The notes beneath the pieces were generated by a model, which searched no databases, was not told where the DNA came from, and was given only the letters and a program-made list of their open reading frames with translations. A stretch of 64,000 nt of DNA from Dreissena polymorpha (lineage: Eukaryota; Mollusca; Bivalvia; Myida; Dreissenidae), in assembly GCF_020536995.1 (NCBI RefSeq), contig NC_068356.1:21108309-21172308 (forward strand), written 5' to 3'. Position numbers and translations under genes: made by a program. Position 1 is the first letter of the stretch; each line of letters starts with the position of its first letter. This document shows, piece by piece, positions 1 through 11,375 of this stretch.

Positions 1-2
1 AA

Positions 3-79
3 CTGCGGGCGCTTCAAAAATCCGTTCCTGCCCGAGTGCACAGCACGAGGGCAGGAACAGATTTTTAGAGCACCCGCAG
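3..79. repeat. Imperfect inverted repeat, about 37-bp arms
   Basis: The first arm begins CTGCGGGCGCTTCAAAAATC and its reverse complement with a few mismatches ends at about 79. The spacer is only a few bases, so a long hairpin could form. It touches the window edge, so the parent element cannot be named. Confidence 0.7.
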
Positions 80-157
80 ATCATGATCATGTCAGAGAAA
101 ATGTGTATTTTCGCTATTATTGCATAAACAATTCACACATACTAAAATAAATTAAAA

Positions 158-674
158 CAAGAAACCGTCGGAGACGGGTGATGCTCCCCAAAGTTTTTTT
201 TGTCACAATATTGCACTATATATTCAGATAAAAGGAAACGTCTTGAGGGCACAGTAGTTGGGGGGACAAGATTTTTTTTATAGAAAATTTCAAAGGGCCA
301 CAACTCTGTGAAAAATCATCAGACCAGAACCCGCTGATAAAATGCACATCTCCTTTGGTAGTGAAGCTTCCTATAAAGTTTCATTGAATTCCAGTCATTA
401 GTTGCTGAGAAATAGCCCGGACAAGAATTGCACTATATGTACAGTTAATGGAAAATTTGAAAGGGCCATAACTCTGTGAAAAATCATCCGACCAGAACCG
501 GCTGATAATATGCACATCTCCTCTTGGTAGTGAAGCTTCCCATAAAGTTTCATTGAATTCCGGTCATTAATTGCTGAGAAATAGCCCGGATAAAAATTGT
601 GCACGGACAGACGGACACACGGACAGACGAAGAGGCGACTATATGCTCCCCACAAAATTTTTTGGGGGAGCATA
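158..674 (+). mobile_element. HINE/pearl-like non-autonomous element H1
   Basis: Two internal units recur about 168 bp apart (AAAGGGCCA at 292 and 460). They are followed by a GACAGACGGAC-rich stretch and then a terminal stem-loop built from TGCTCCCC and GGGGAGCA. The 5' end also carries ATGCTCCCCA, so the 5' terminus is repeated in the 3' hairpin. This is the design of bivalve pearl elements, which belong to the Helentron-associated HINE group. Family assignment is by architecture only. Confidence 0.6.
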
Positions 675-840
675 ATAACAGTGAACAAGAGCACCGCCTT
701 GCGGGTGCAGACCGCTCATCTATTTTCTTTTTAAAGGTGAAGGGACTCTCATTTTCAATCACAAAGGAGGGAGGGGTGGAGTGAAGAGGGTCGTATAGTG
801 TGGGGTTGTGGACATTTATTACATTATCTTCCAAAAAAGC

Positions 841-1205
841 GAAAAAAAAAAAATGGGGGGGGGTGGGGGTGGGGGGATGGGGGGGGATTTTTTGGGTGGA
901 CGGTATTTCAAACATAACCGTTAAAAAAAAAAAAATTGGGGGGGGGGGGGGGGTATAGTGTGAGGGTGTGGTGGTAATTTGTGAGATGATCTTAAAAAAA
1001 AAAAAAATAAAAAAAAAAAATATTAAAAAAAAAAAATATTGGGGGGGGGGGGGTGGGGGGTGAGGGGGGTGGGGGTATAGTGTGAGGGTGTGGTGGTCAT
1101 TTGTAAGATGATCTTTAAAAAAAATAATAAAAAAAAAACAATTAGGGGGGGGAGGGGGGAGGCCCGGGGCAGGGGGGAGGGGGGAGGGGGGGGGAGGGCA
1201 CGGGG
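841..1205. repeat. G-tract and A-tract low-complexity region
   Basis: Alternating runs of G (up to about 16) and A lie inside H2. The long G runs could form G-quadruplexes and are likely to vary in length or be mis-sequenced. Short reading frames here are composition artefacts. Confidence 0.85.
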
Positions 1206-2516
1206 GATGGTTTGGGTGGAGTCTATTGTGGTATGTCAGGTAAGAGTAGTTTTGTCAAAGTATCAATCAAATCTAATCATAAATTAAGAAGTTATGGCAA
1301 TTTTAGCAAAATTTAATAATTTGACCTTGAGAGTCAAGGTCATTCACAGGTCAAGGTAAAATTCAACTTGCCAGGTACAGTAACCTCATGAAAGCATGAA
1401 AGTATTTGAAGTTTGAAAGCAATAGCCTTGATACTTTAGAAGTAAAGTGGATCGAAACACAAAATTTAACCATATATTCAAAGTTACTAAGTCAAAAAAG
1501 GGCCATAATTCCGTAACAATGACAACCAGAGTTATGCAACTTGTCCTTTTACTGTACCCTTATGATAGTTTGTGAGTGTTCCAAGTATGAAAGCAATATC
1601 TATGATACTTTAGGGGTAAAGTGGACCAAAACACATATCTTAACCAAATTTTCAATTTTCTAAGTATAAAGGGCCCATAATTCCGTCCAAATGCCAGTCA
1701 GAGTTACATAACTTTGCCTGCACAGTCCCCTTATGATAGTTAGTAAGTGTTGCAAGTATGAAAGCAATAGCCAGGGCTCGCGCTGTCGTTCGCCACTTGA
1801 GCCATTTGCGAAAATATTGAGAATTTGGCTCAAGAAAAACCCGATTTGCGAAAATGCTAAAATCTCGTAAAATTTCATTGAAAACAGCCGCCATTTTAAC
1901 CTGAAACTGGTTTTCTATATTTTTCTCTTTGTTTCAATGAAAGTATTCGCAATTTGAACCGTGAACGAAAACCGGTCTGCACCTGTATCGAGACATCGCT
2001 TGACCTTATTGTTATTGAAGTGCACATGAGCTGGCCAAAACTGAGCTCGCTTACACATAAAATGACGTTGTTGAATGAAACGTAAAAATGGGTGGAGCTT
2101 TGAATACACAGTTAATATTGTCGTCTGCAAACAAAATAGCAGCCGGTCGCAAATGTCGTATTATAAGATCAAAAATGAAAATAACCGTGACAATAAATAA
2201 ATTATTTCCAAGCTGACTATCGATCTAAATTAAAGAGTGATAATTAAATAATTAGTTCTATGTCGTTGATGTTACAACTTTCTGCCGATTTTCGATTGAA
2301 ATAAAAAGGTGATAATTAATTAATTTGATCGTTTTACTCACACACTATGCTAACTAACAGCGGCGTATTTTAACCAAAGGAAAACGTGAAAAACACACGC
2401 GGTTTAATTGCAATTAAAGTTTAATTAAAGTTACGAATATGTAACACATAGGAAGAGTAATTCATGTCGTCTACAATATAAATGGAAGTAACCACTTTGT
2501 CCGTATAGTCGCTAAC

Positions 2517-3946
2517 ATGGCTCCTTTAACCTTAAAGCGTCCTTTGGATGAAAATGAGTCTAAACAAACAAACAAACAAATTAAAACACAAAAAACTAAA
2601 GCATTCCAAGAGTCATGGAAAGTTGATAATAATTGGCTTCGCTTTGAGAATGAATCAATATCAATGTACTGTGACCTATGCATTAAGGTGCAGACTTCCA
2701 ACAAGTTCACTGTAGGTTGCAATATCCTGAAAAAAGACTCGGTTACGAAACATGCCAAGTCTAAAGGTAAGATTTTAAAGATGAGAGGAATTTTAATTTG
2801 AAATTACTTTGAAATGCTATAGTCTAACTATATGTATATATGCAGATTGACTATGTATTTTTTTATTTTTTTCAGACCACACTCATGCCGTCGATACCAG
2901 AAAGCAGTCAGTGTTTATGAAGTCCGCCTGTGACGTGGCCATAACGAAGAGTGAGGCAGCGGTAACTGCAGCTCTAAAAAATGTATACTTTGCTGCTAAG
3001 CAGAATCTAGCTAGCTCAGTGATTCCTGCTCTGAATGCCCATTGCATTAATCAAGGTGTCTCACAACTTTGTGATCTAAGGGTTGATGGTCATACCACAT
3101 ATGAACACCACCAGTCAATCAATGAGTTCCAAGAATGTATTGCTGAGTCTTTGCATTTAGAATTGTTAGAAAAATTGAAACACTGTCCAAAATTCAGTCT
3201 GATGTTAGATGAGTCAACAGATGTGTCTGTGTCACAAAATTTGAGCTGTTATCTAAAAATTATAGAGAGTGATTGTTTTGGATCAGTCTATCCTGTGACC
3301 CACTTTTTGGGCATATCTGATTTAAAGCGGGTATATACGATTTTTATATGTGCTGAATTGTAAAATATTGATACAAATATGTTATAATAACACACACTAT
3401 GCAAGAAAAATGATACATTTAAGACGAATTTCATAAAATACAGCAAATACAAATTAGCGCCCCGAGCCGATTGTGACGAAGATAATTCGTAATTATTTTC
3501 CTACAATAACCGACGCATTCGTCTTTTTTGTAAGTGTTCATGTGTCGTATGAATCGATATCGCTGCAGAAATTTCAAATGAACCGTTAAACTAAATTTAG
3601 ATTCACATCGTACATGCATGATATATATGCTGGCGAATTCGGCTGTACAGCCTTTTTCGATTTCAGAATTAAATATCTGGCTTATTTAGCATTTTTCGAC
3701 ACATGTTCTTCTTAACTTTTATTTTAGTTTATATTGAAATATATGTATAATAAGTTTTTTACACATTTTATATTTATTACTAAATATTTGACAAGATCGT
3801 ATATACCCGCTTTAAGTATTGCAAATGCTGAGTCCATCTATGTCTGTGACATTCTGTTGAGAAAAGGAATAGACATTGACATTCATCATGTTGTTAAAAA
3901 TGTGCTGTATGAAAATATCTCTATTACTATGAAAATTGTGATGTGA
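2517..3946 (+). pseudogene. hAT transposase-like protein (ZNF862/KIAA1586 type), interrupted and 3'-incomplete
   Basis: Exon 1 (2517-2766) encodes a basic start and a zinc-finger-like segment with CDLC and a later His (KHAKSK). It ends at AAAG|GTAAGA in phase 1. Exon 2 opens after TTTTTTTCAG at 2876 in matching phase and gives the family block FSLMLDESTDVSVSQNLSCY, the hAT catalytic-domain start. Translation runs cleanly to 3321. A MITE (3326-3811) then interrupts it, and the frame resumes as SIANAESIYV at 3816 if the insert and one TTAA are removed. After about 3890 there is no further similarity and a stop follows at 3944-3946. The DGASVM-type region and the dimerisation C-terminus are absent. 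The family includes domesticated vertebrate genes, but this copy sits between its own TIRs. Confidence 0.7.
3326..3811. mobile_element. 486-bp MITE with TTAA target duplication
   Basis: The terminal inverted repeats read AGCGGGTATATACGAT at both ends. TTAA is duplicated at 3322-3325 and 3812-3815. There is no coding potential. The AG-first ends and TTAA target fit Kolobok-like or piggyBac-like systems; piggyBac ends usually begin CC, so Kolobok-like is slightly preferred. Confidence 0.85.
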
Positions 3947-4083
3947 TGTATATTATGATATGTGACATGTGCTTGTTGTCATTAAAAGAAATATGAAAAA
4001 TCTATAGTATACATTGTTATTTGAAACAAACGAAAACTGGTTGGCAATAGGCCCAAAACGCACCACAGACAATCTAGGATTTT

Positions 4084-4118
<35 letters not shown>

Positions 4119-4670
4119 GGGGGGGGGGCATGCCCCCTGCCACACCTAGATCTGGGTGGGTCAAAGATATTTTGGGCCAGCGCTAGCCCTGAATAGCTTT
4201 GATACTTACGGAATAAAATTGACCTTAACACAAAACTTAACCAAAATTTTCAATTTTCTAAGTATAAAAAGGGCACATAATTCTGTCAAAATGCACGCCA
4301 GAGTTATCTAACTTTGACTGCCCAGTCCCCTCATGATAGTAAGTAACTGTACCAAGTTTGAATGCAATAGCATTGATACTTTCTGAGAAAAGTGGACCTA
4401 AACGCAAAACTTAACCAAAATTTTCAATTTTCTAAGTATAAAAAGGGCACATAATTCTGTCAAAATGCACGCCAGAGTTATCTAACTTTGCCTGCCTAGT
4501 CCCCTCATGATAGTAAGTAAGTGTACCAAGTTTGAATGCAATAGCATTGATACTTTCTGAGAAAAGTGGACCTAAACGCAAAACTTAACCGGACGCCAAC
4601 GCCAACGCCGACGCCAAGGTGATGACAATAGCTCATAATTTTTTTTCAAAAAATAGATGAGCTTATTACA

Positions 4671-5696
4671 TTGAAAACAATATGTCTTGTTCATTCGACA
4701 TCAACAAAATAATTTGATTATTTCATATGACGTCATACAGTTCAAGGTTGTGTTTTACATATGCTTCACTCGGTCATCAACAGAAATGACGAGGCAGTTT
4801 TCAATTTAAAATGTGTTTAAACAGTGAATTAATGCAAATTTTAAATGCAGCCACGCAAAGTAAGAAATGAGGAATTATTTTGAAATTTACTGGTCGTGAT
4901 GGATAAATATATCGTCAGAATAGGTCATTGTTTTCATAGATGTTTCTTTCGACAGTTTCGTACAGGTCTATCTTATTTCGTTGCAACTAAATTTTATAAA
5001 AATTAATACTGCCAGCATATTGTCACTGAAGTATTTCAAGCATACAGTAGGAACGTTAAAGGTACATAAACACTTACATTTACAGCGTAGTCTTTTGAAA
5101 GTGTTGAGTAAATAACCTTAACTTCATTGAGGTTGCCAATAAAATAAAGCTGTTGTCAAGAGAGTTCAGATGGTATAATTTGAAAAGTGGATTGAAATAT
5201 TTATTGCCTTTATCCCTGCATGCATGAGGAAACTGATGCTTTATATTTAGTTCCACATTAATGCTTGGAAAGTCGGCGAAGGCTGGAGTTATTAACAAAG
5301 TTCATAATAACTTCATTGAATCCAGTCATTACTAAGGGAAGTAACTGCGCGTGGACCAGTTTATGGATATGCAAAACACATAACAGGGCTTGAACGGCAC
5401 GTGAATCGCCTTGTTAATACACGATATCTCCCATTCAAGCCCTCCTTTTGCCGAGTTTCTGCACCCCGCAAGAGGGCATTATAGATAGAGTTTATGTTAT
5501 AATTTTGTATACAACACAGCAACTGAAAAAAGGGGCCCAGTTGCTCAAAACATGTGAATTCAGTTAAGATAGCAGTGTAAATTTTGTGATACTAAGCTAA
5601 CTTAAATGTTTACACTTAACTATATCTTAATTCTTTATTTTTTAGCAACTGGTCCCTGGAGCAAGATATTCATTATTAGAGAGTAAGAGAACATAC
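4671..5696. other. No gene seen; probable intron of the annexin-like gene
   Basis: AT-rich sequence with no convincing exon on either strand and no clear repeat boundary. It lies downstream, in transcription order, of the minus-strand first coding exon at 5697-5854, so it is most simply the start of that gene's first coding intron. Confidence 0.4.
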
Positions 5697-5854
5697 CGTG
5701 GGCTGTCCATAAGGTGAGCCCCCTGGCTGGGGATATCCGCCTGGGTAGCCAGGGGTCTGACCCGGATAGCCACCGCCTGGGGCTGGGTAACCTCCACCTC
5801 CTCCGTATGGATAGCTCATTGTTGCTGCTGGTATCTGCTGCTTCTATTCACGCA
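5697..5854 (-). CDS. First coding exon of a Gly/Tyr/Pro-rich protein, annexin A7/A11-like
   Basis: The minus strand has an acceptor (CTAACACCCAG) at 5855, a short 5' UTR, ATG at 5819-5817, and 41 codons up to the donor CACG|GTATGT after 5697, in phase 0. The peptide starts MSYPYGGGGGYPAPGG and continues with GYPGG and PYGQP repeats. Such GYP-rich disordered tails are typical of annexin A7/A11, where they precede four Ca2+-dependent phospholipid-binding repeats. No annexin repeat is visible between here and position 1, so the remaining exons must lie beyond the window. GRINA/lifeguard and peflin-like proteins have similar tails and cannot be excluded. The exon itself is well supported; the family name is inferred. 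Confidence 0.55.
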
Positions 5855-6480
5855 CTGGGTGTTAGAAAACAAAACTACAATTTACTTGTAACAAAAAAAC
5901 AAGTTTGAATCAATTGTCTACTGAATGTTAAAACTAGTGTGTAACTGACATTTGTAAAATTTTCAATATTTAATTTGTTATCAAAAACATTCAGAGCACT
6001 TTTGTTACTGAGTGCATAAAAAATATTTCAGCATTAAAATTATGGAAACTGCTCCTTTCTTAAATAGTTTTTTGTTTAAAATAAATGCATCTCAATTTGG
6101 AGTTATGCTTTGATTTTCAAATTTCTTTATTATACTAATCATAAAATTTGAAAACTAACAATATTTGTTATAAAAATAAAACAGTATTATGCTTCTCCTA
6201 AAATTGTTACAAAATGTAAGTTTTGACATTCAGTAAATGAATAATGTACTCACTTATATCGATTTGGAAAATTTTGTCAAAAAGTTATTATTACCGAAAA
6301 TGTTGTTGTAATATTTTAATAGTTATCTAGTCAGTAAAATAAACACAAACATGAAAAAAAGTAAATAGTATACAAATGTCAGTTATATGATTTTAAACAT
6401 TCAGTAGACAAAATGTTCATAGTGTGAATTATCAACAAATAAAAGAGATTAAAATTAACTTAAACTAGAAATGGCGCAGC
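5855..6480. other. Upstream flank of the annexin-like exon; nothing recognised
   Basis: Very AT-rich. It should hold the first intron and a non-coding first exon of the minus-strand gene, because its coding exon opens with an acceptor. I could not place the promoter. Confidence 0.3.
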
Positions 6481-6519
6481 AGAGGCCGACGGGTATTCCC
6501 CAGCTGCATGTTTGACCCA

Positions 6520-7220
6520 GGGGTGCCCCAGGGCTGTCAATCGGGCCATGCATAGTTGAGATTGACCGTATTGTCATAAGAGAAGTTCAGTATCAATTAG
6601 AAGTAAATTGTAGAAATGAAGAAATTATAGTTAAAGGCAATTTTGGATGGGCATGGCCTATGTGGGCGGGGTGCCCCAGGGTTGGTAATGGGTCCATACA
6701 AAGTTGAGATTGACCGTATTGTCATAAGAGAGGTTCAGTATCAATTTGAAGTAAATCGGTGTAGAAATGAAGAAATTATAGTAAAAGGCAATTTTGGGTG
6801 GGCGTGGCCTATGTTGGTGGGGCGCCCCAGGGTTGGTTATGGTGCCATGCATAGTTGAGATTGACTGTATTGTCATAAAAGAGGTTCAGTATCAATTTGA
6901 AGTGAATCGGTGTAAAGATGAAGAAATTATAGTAAAAGGAAATTTTGGGTGGGCGTGGCCTATGTGGGCGGGGTGCCCCAGGGTTGGTAATGGGGCCATG
7001 CATAGTTGAGATTAACCGTATTGTCATAAGAGAGGTTCAGTATCAATTTGAAGTGAATCAGTGTAGAAATGAAGAAATTATAGTAAAAGGCAATTTTGGG
7101 TGGGGTGCCCCAGGGTTGGTAATAGGGCCATGCATAGTTGAGATTGACCGTATTGTCATAAGAGAAGTTCGGTATCAATCTGAAGACAATCGGTGTAGTA
7201 ATGAAGAAATTATAGTAAAA
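6520..7220 (+). repeat. Tandem array, about 151-bp unit, five copies
   Basis: Units begin near the block GGTGCCCCAGG at about 6522, 6671, 6822, 6972 and 7104. The last unit has lost about 19 bp (the GGCGTGGCCTATGTGGGCG part). Unit identity is high. Short reading frames of 71-92 codons recur on both strands in step with the unit, but 151 is not a multiple of three, so they are by-products of the repeat. Confidence 0.85.
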
Positions 7221-7229
7221 TAACCTAAA

Positions 7230-9106
7230 ACAAGAGCTGTCAGAGGACAGCGCGCTCGACTATTCGAGCGCTTGACAGTATAACGTAAGCCATCATGGGG
7301 AAATTGTTCATATTCAATAATTTATTAGACGATCTTTCAAAAATAAAAAAGGAAAAATAAAATTATTTTTTGGAGGGGGGGGGGGTAGGGGGGGGGTAGG
7401 GGGGTGAGAGGGGGTGGTGGTAATTTATTAGATGTTTAAAAAAAATGTTTGGGGGGTGGGGGGGGGTAGGGGGGGGGGGGGGGTGAGAGGGGGGTATAAT
7501 GTGGGGTAGGGTAATTAATTAGACGATGTTTAAAAAAAAAAAAAAAAAATTGGGGGGGGGGGGTGGGGGGGGGGGGGTAAGAGGGGTGGGGGTGAGAGGG
7601 GGGTATAATGTGGTGTGGGGTAATTTATTAGACGATGTTTAAAGGGGGGGTTTGAGGTGGGGGGGGGGAGTTATTCTGGTAGGACGTGGGGTATTGTTTG
7701 GGTGGAATCCATTGTGGTATTCAGGTAAGTGTTGTTTTGTCAAAGTAATAATAAAATGTGATCATAAATAAAGAAGTTATGGCAATTTACGCAAAAGGTT
7801 CAATTATCTAAGTGTAAAAGGGGCCATAATTATGTCAAAATGCTTGATACAGTGGTCTGCTCTTGTTTATAGGTTGGGGTCATGTTGGTAAACAAGTATG
7901 CAACATATAAAAGCGATATGTCAAAAGATATAGGAAATATTTGGGGTAGAACGCAAACTTTAACATAGATTTATCAATAATATGCATATTCTAAGTATAA
8001 AAGGGGCAATAATTATGACAAAATGCTTGATAGAGTTGTCTGCTCTTGTTTATAGGTTGGGGTTATGTTGGTAAACAAGTTTGCAAAATATAAAAGCAAT
8101 ATGTAAAGGGACAATGAAAATAAATGGGGTAGTATGAAAACTTTAACATTTGCTGCATATTCTAAGTGGAAAAGGGGCCATAATAATGACAAAATGTTTG
8201 ATAGAGTTGTCTGCTCTTCAGTGCCCCAGATAATTTTTCGGTAAATAGGGTTTTCACCCATTGATTTTGAAAAATAGGGTGATTTCATTCTTGAAATAGG
8301 GTGAAATGAGTTATAAAAATGCATACTTTAAAATTATTGCTGCTTTACTTCTGTTGAAGCTGCACACTTGTATTGATTCAATAAAAATGCAAACTATCAT
8401 AATTAACTTAAATAAACCAATTCGGCACTTACTGGCCCTTGCTTTCTTGGTTCGAAAAAGTTTGCTATCGACTGATATTTTTGCGAAACAATCGGGGACG
8501 TCTTTCGACCTCTCTCATACATTTTTATTTTGCATTGTTATTGAAAATTAAAGTACAGACGTTTTAAAAATACATGCAAAATGAACGACGGATAAAGTCA
8601 GATTAAAAACACATGTATGTTGTCGTAAATAATTTGGTTTTTTTTATCTATGAATTCTAGTCCGCAGAGCATTTGAATAACTTTGACTGTTTTCCTGCTC
8701 CGTCATACAGGCTCTTGCTGAATGAAAGTGTCTATAATAATTTAAAAGAGAAAATACCGAAAATTAGCAAAGCATTTTTGATCGAAGCTATTGTATCGTA
8801 CGCATCAAGTTTGACAAATTTGCGTAAACGTCAAATTTGTTGCGTTTTCAATACGCATGATTTTGTATTTCTTTGCGTTTTATAACAATGTAATAGGGTG
8901 AAAGACGCAGATACGCAGCTTATCTGGGGCACTGGCTCTTGTTTATAGGTTGGGGTCATGTTGGTTAACAAGTATGCAAAATATGAAAGCAATATGTGAA
9001 GGGAGAAAGAAAATATTTGGGGTAGTACGAAAACTTAAACATTTGCACGCAGACGCTAACGCAGACGCCGTGGTTAGTAGGATAGCTCCATAGTCGAGCT
9101 AAAAAT
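7230..9106 (+). mobile_element. HINE/pearl-like element H3 with an inserted TIR element
   Basis: It starts ACAAGAGCTGTCAGAGGACA followed by a GCGCTCGACTATTCGAGCGC palindrome. G-rich tracts follow (7374-7670), then units of about 187 bp around GTCTGCTCTTGTTTATAGG. A GCAGACGC tandem tract precedes a terminal hairpin, TAGCTCCATAGTCGAGCTA. The CTCGACTA core of the 5' end is repeated in that hairpin. A 716-bp element interrupts the third unit. Confidence 0.6.
8219..8934. mobile_element. 716-bp TIR element with 6-bp target duplication
   Basis: Both ends read CAGTGCCCCAGATAA in inverted orientation, and GCTCTT is duplicated at 8213-8218 and 8935-8940. CAGTG ends fit hAT-like elements, although 6 bp is short for hAT. 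Two small reading frames (about 8306-8551 and 8673-8885, plus strand) match nothing I recognise. It is probably non-autonomous. Confidence 0.75.
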
Positions 9107-9345
9107 GAGTGAAAATCTCTGACCCGGCCCTGCCCCAACCCCCATAATTTTTGATCCAGGGGTCAGATCAAAATTCCAAATAGTGCAGGGTCGCACATAT
9201 GCTCATAGCTACCATGTGTGTAAGTTTCAAGGTACTAGTGCTTATAGTGTAGGAGGAGATAGTGGCCAGGACAGACAGACGGACGGCGGAGATAACCACA
9301 ATATCCCCACGCTTTTCAAAAAGTGTAGGGATAACAAGACTATTG
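9107..9345 (+). mobile_element. 3' part of a HINE-like element H4
   Basis: A single core unit is followed by GACAGACAGACGGACGGCGG and a terminal imperfect hairpin (ATATCCCCACGC pairing with GTGTAGGGATA). The 5' end with the matching sequence is not seen, so it looks 5'-truncated. Confidence 0.45.
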
Positions 9346-9835
9346 CCAAGCAATATATGTCCCGTACCGGCTCCACCATTGTCAGAAATTCCACCATTGT
9401 CAGAATTTTTTTTCTTTTTTATATTTGTTGCCATAGCAACCAGAATTTTTGACGTAGGAACAGAATAAAATGACGTGCATAATGTCTATAATGCCATCTA
9501 TCCATGTTTCAAGTTTCATGAAAAAATATGAAGAACTTTTAAAGTTATCGCAGGATCCAGAAAAAAACACCATTTTCAGCAGTATTTCTAGTCTATTTGT
9601 TGCCATAGCAACCATGATTTTTGACGTAGGAACAAAATGAAATGACGTGCATAATGTCCATATTGCCATCTATCCATGTTTTAAGTTTCATGAACAAATA
9701 TTACCGGTAAGAATTTTTAAAGTTATCGCAGGATCCAGAAAAGTGTGACGGACTCACATACTGACTGACTGACGGACACACAGAGCGAAAACCATAAGTT
9801 CCCTCTGGTGAAACCAGTAAGGGACAATAATGAAA
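9345..9835 (+). mobile_element. HINE-like element H5 with two 172-bp units
   Basis: TTGTTGCCATAGCAACCA recurs at 9425 and 9597, followed by matching sequence including CGCAGGATCCAGAAAA. A GACTGACTGACGGAC tract and a terminal hairpin (GTTCCCTCTGG with CCAGTAAGGGAC) close it. The 5' end contains ATATGTCCC, partly matching the hairpin arm. Confidence 0.5.
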
Positions 9836-11150
9836 TATTTATAGCTACTGCCAACATACATGCAAGGTCTTCCCAAGGCCATTTAACCTTGCCGGGGCGC
9901 TTGAATTTCGAAATCAGAGTCCCCGGGGCGCTTGAAATTTTTCGACCTGTGTGTTTTATCAGTAACTGCAATTACCCTTTCTGGCGATTTTTCAAAGTGT
10001 GCGAACGCCTGTCGTCTCAATCATCGATTTATTGCTAGGTTACGTAATTAAGGTATCATCAGGGGGCCTATTAACCGGCTCAATCTAGCTTACAGTCGTT
10101 ACGGAGGTTCCAGTTTAAATACACAGAAGCGCTTCAATAGGTGTCTTTGTTTTATTGCCAAATCAAGCAACCAAACATCCAACAGCTTGTGTATTATAAC
10201 ATCCAAAATTTAGATAAGCGTGTGTCATCTGTCGAAACAATGATATTGTTAGTCACTAAGCACAACGAAGTAGCTTACACAGTAAAATCCCAGAGATGAT
10301 CTCGGAAACGAGACTTGATTGAAAACAATAAAAATAAAGATATTTATTTGCATAAGATGATTTAAAATAGAAATGAAAACGAAAGAAACATACACAGACG
10401 ACACAAAATATAATTGATTTTGACCATTAAAATACAAACAAATAGTTAAAAAAAACACTTTCACTTTCCCGTGTTCAGAAAATGGCTTGTACATGTACAT
10501 GTTGCGTGAACTCTAAATTTACAGTCAGTTGTCGATTGGTCACTGTAATAGAACGAACAGAAAACTATGCGCACACATCACGTCAGGTGTTTTACGAAAG
10601 TTCAGTGGGGATACCCCTGCCACAATCAATGTCCATATGCATTTAAATATGTTTTCAATTTATGTTGCTTTATATTTAATTGATACTGCTTATATTTTGC
10701 AAACGTTCATCATCTATGTTATCATTTCTGTTATAAGATTGTAATGCAGGTCTGCAGCCAATAAGACGGATGCTGTATGAAGACACCCGATGCTTATTAT
10801 TGAATTTCCCGTGTTGATAATATATAAGTATATTGAAATATTATTAGTGATGTCCGATTAACCACCGTAAATAATATGTGTTTCTATTATTATCATTATA
10901 ATTTATGTCCATCGCTTCAATAAAGTTTGACAGTCACGTAATCGTTTATTTATTAACCCATTTGAAACCAAGACGCTATCTAGATGTTTCACACCCTCAA
11001 TCTCAAGTTTGCATTCGCACCTTTGTGCACCCATTTATTCTTCTAATTGGCATGTTATTGACATGTTGTTGTTACATCAATAAACGACCAATAACAGGGG
11101 TCAGGAAGCGAGAAAACTCCTAATATCTCAACTGTAAAAACAAAAGCAAC
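9836..11150. other. Intergenic; nothing recognised
   Basis: There is no exon-like reading frame with splice sites, no clear repeat end and no RNA gene. Short frames here have random-looking composition. Confidence 0.4.
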
Positions 11151-11375
11151 GTGTCAAGTTGCGAGTCAATAACTGAACTTGCTATATCTTCTCGTACTAA
11201 AATCAAATGTCCTTCTTCTAAACAAAACCGCGACATAATAACTCCAGTAATTTCATTTACATTAAGTGAGATCTTGAATATTAAGACGTCATTTTCGTAT
11301 TCAAGACTGACAATACTTCACATGAAAGGATCTTGTACTTTGTGTGTGTTACTAGTGTTGTGTTTCCTGTACATA

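Larger units (their letters stand above)
1772..4191 (+). mobile_element. hAT-type DNA transposon, partial transposase, 6-bp TSD
   Basis: The ends are CAGGGCTCGCGCTG and, on the other strand, CAGGGCTAGCGCTG. Both are flanked by AATAGC (1766-1771 and 4192-4197). The interior carries a two-exon transposase start, so this is a former autonomous copy that has lost most of the catalytic part. A TTAA MITE sits inside the second exon, and a G-run of about 45 bp lies near the 3' end (around 4086-4130). The target duplication is 6 bp rather than the usual hAT 8 bp. Confidence 0.75.
683..4670 (+). mobile_element. HINE/pearl-like element H2, interrupted by a hAT transposon
   Basis: It starts with AACAAGAGCACCGCC and GCTCATCTATTTTC. 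It has repeated units of about 176 bp around TTTTCTAAGTATAAA (near 1655, 4255 and 4430), then a GACGCC tandem tract (about 4591-4615). It ends in a hairpin in which AGCTCAT pairs with ATGAGCT, and that hairpin repeats the 5' sequence. A complete hAT-type insertion (1772-4191) splits one unit, and the repeat resumes directly after the duplicated AATAGC. The G-rich tracts near 850-1200 appear to be part of its unstable 5' region. Confidence 0.6.

Noticed and set aside
4014-4231. Frames with poly-Gly or poly-Pro runs
   Set aside because: They are translations of the long G-run near 4086-4130 and have no gene context.
6643-7223. Repeated 71-92 codon frames on both strands
   Set aside because: They follow the 151-bp tandem unit, shift frame each time and have no start or splice context.
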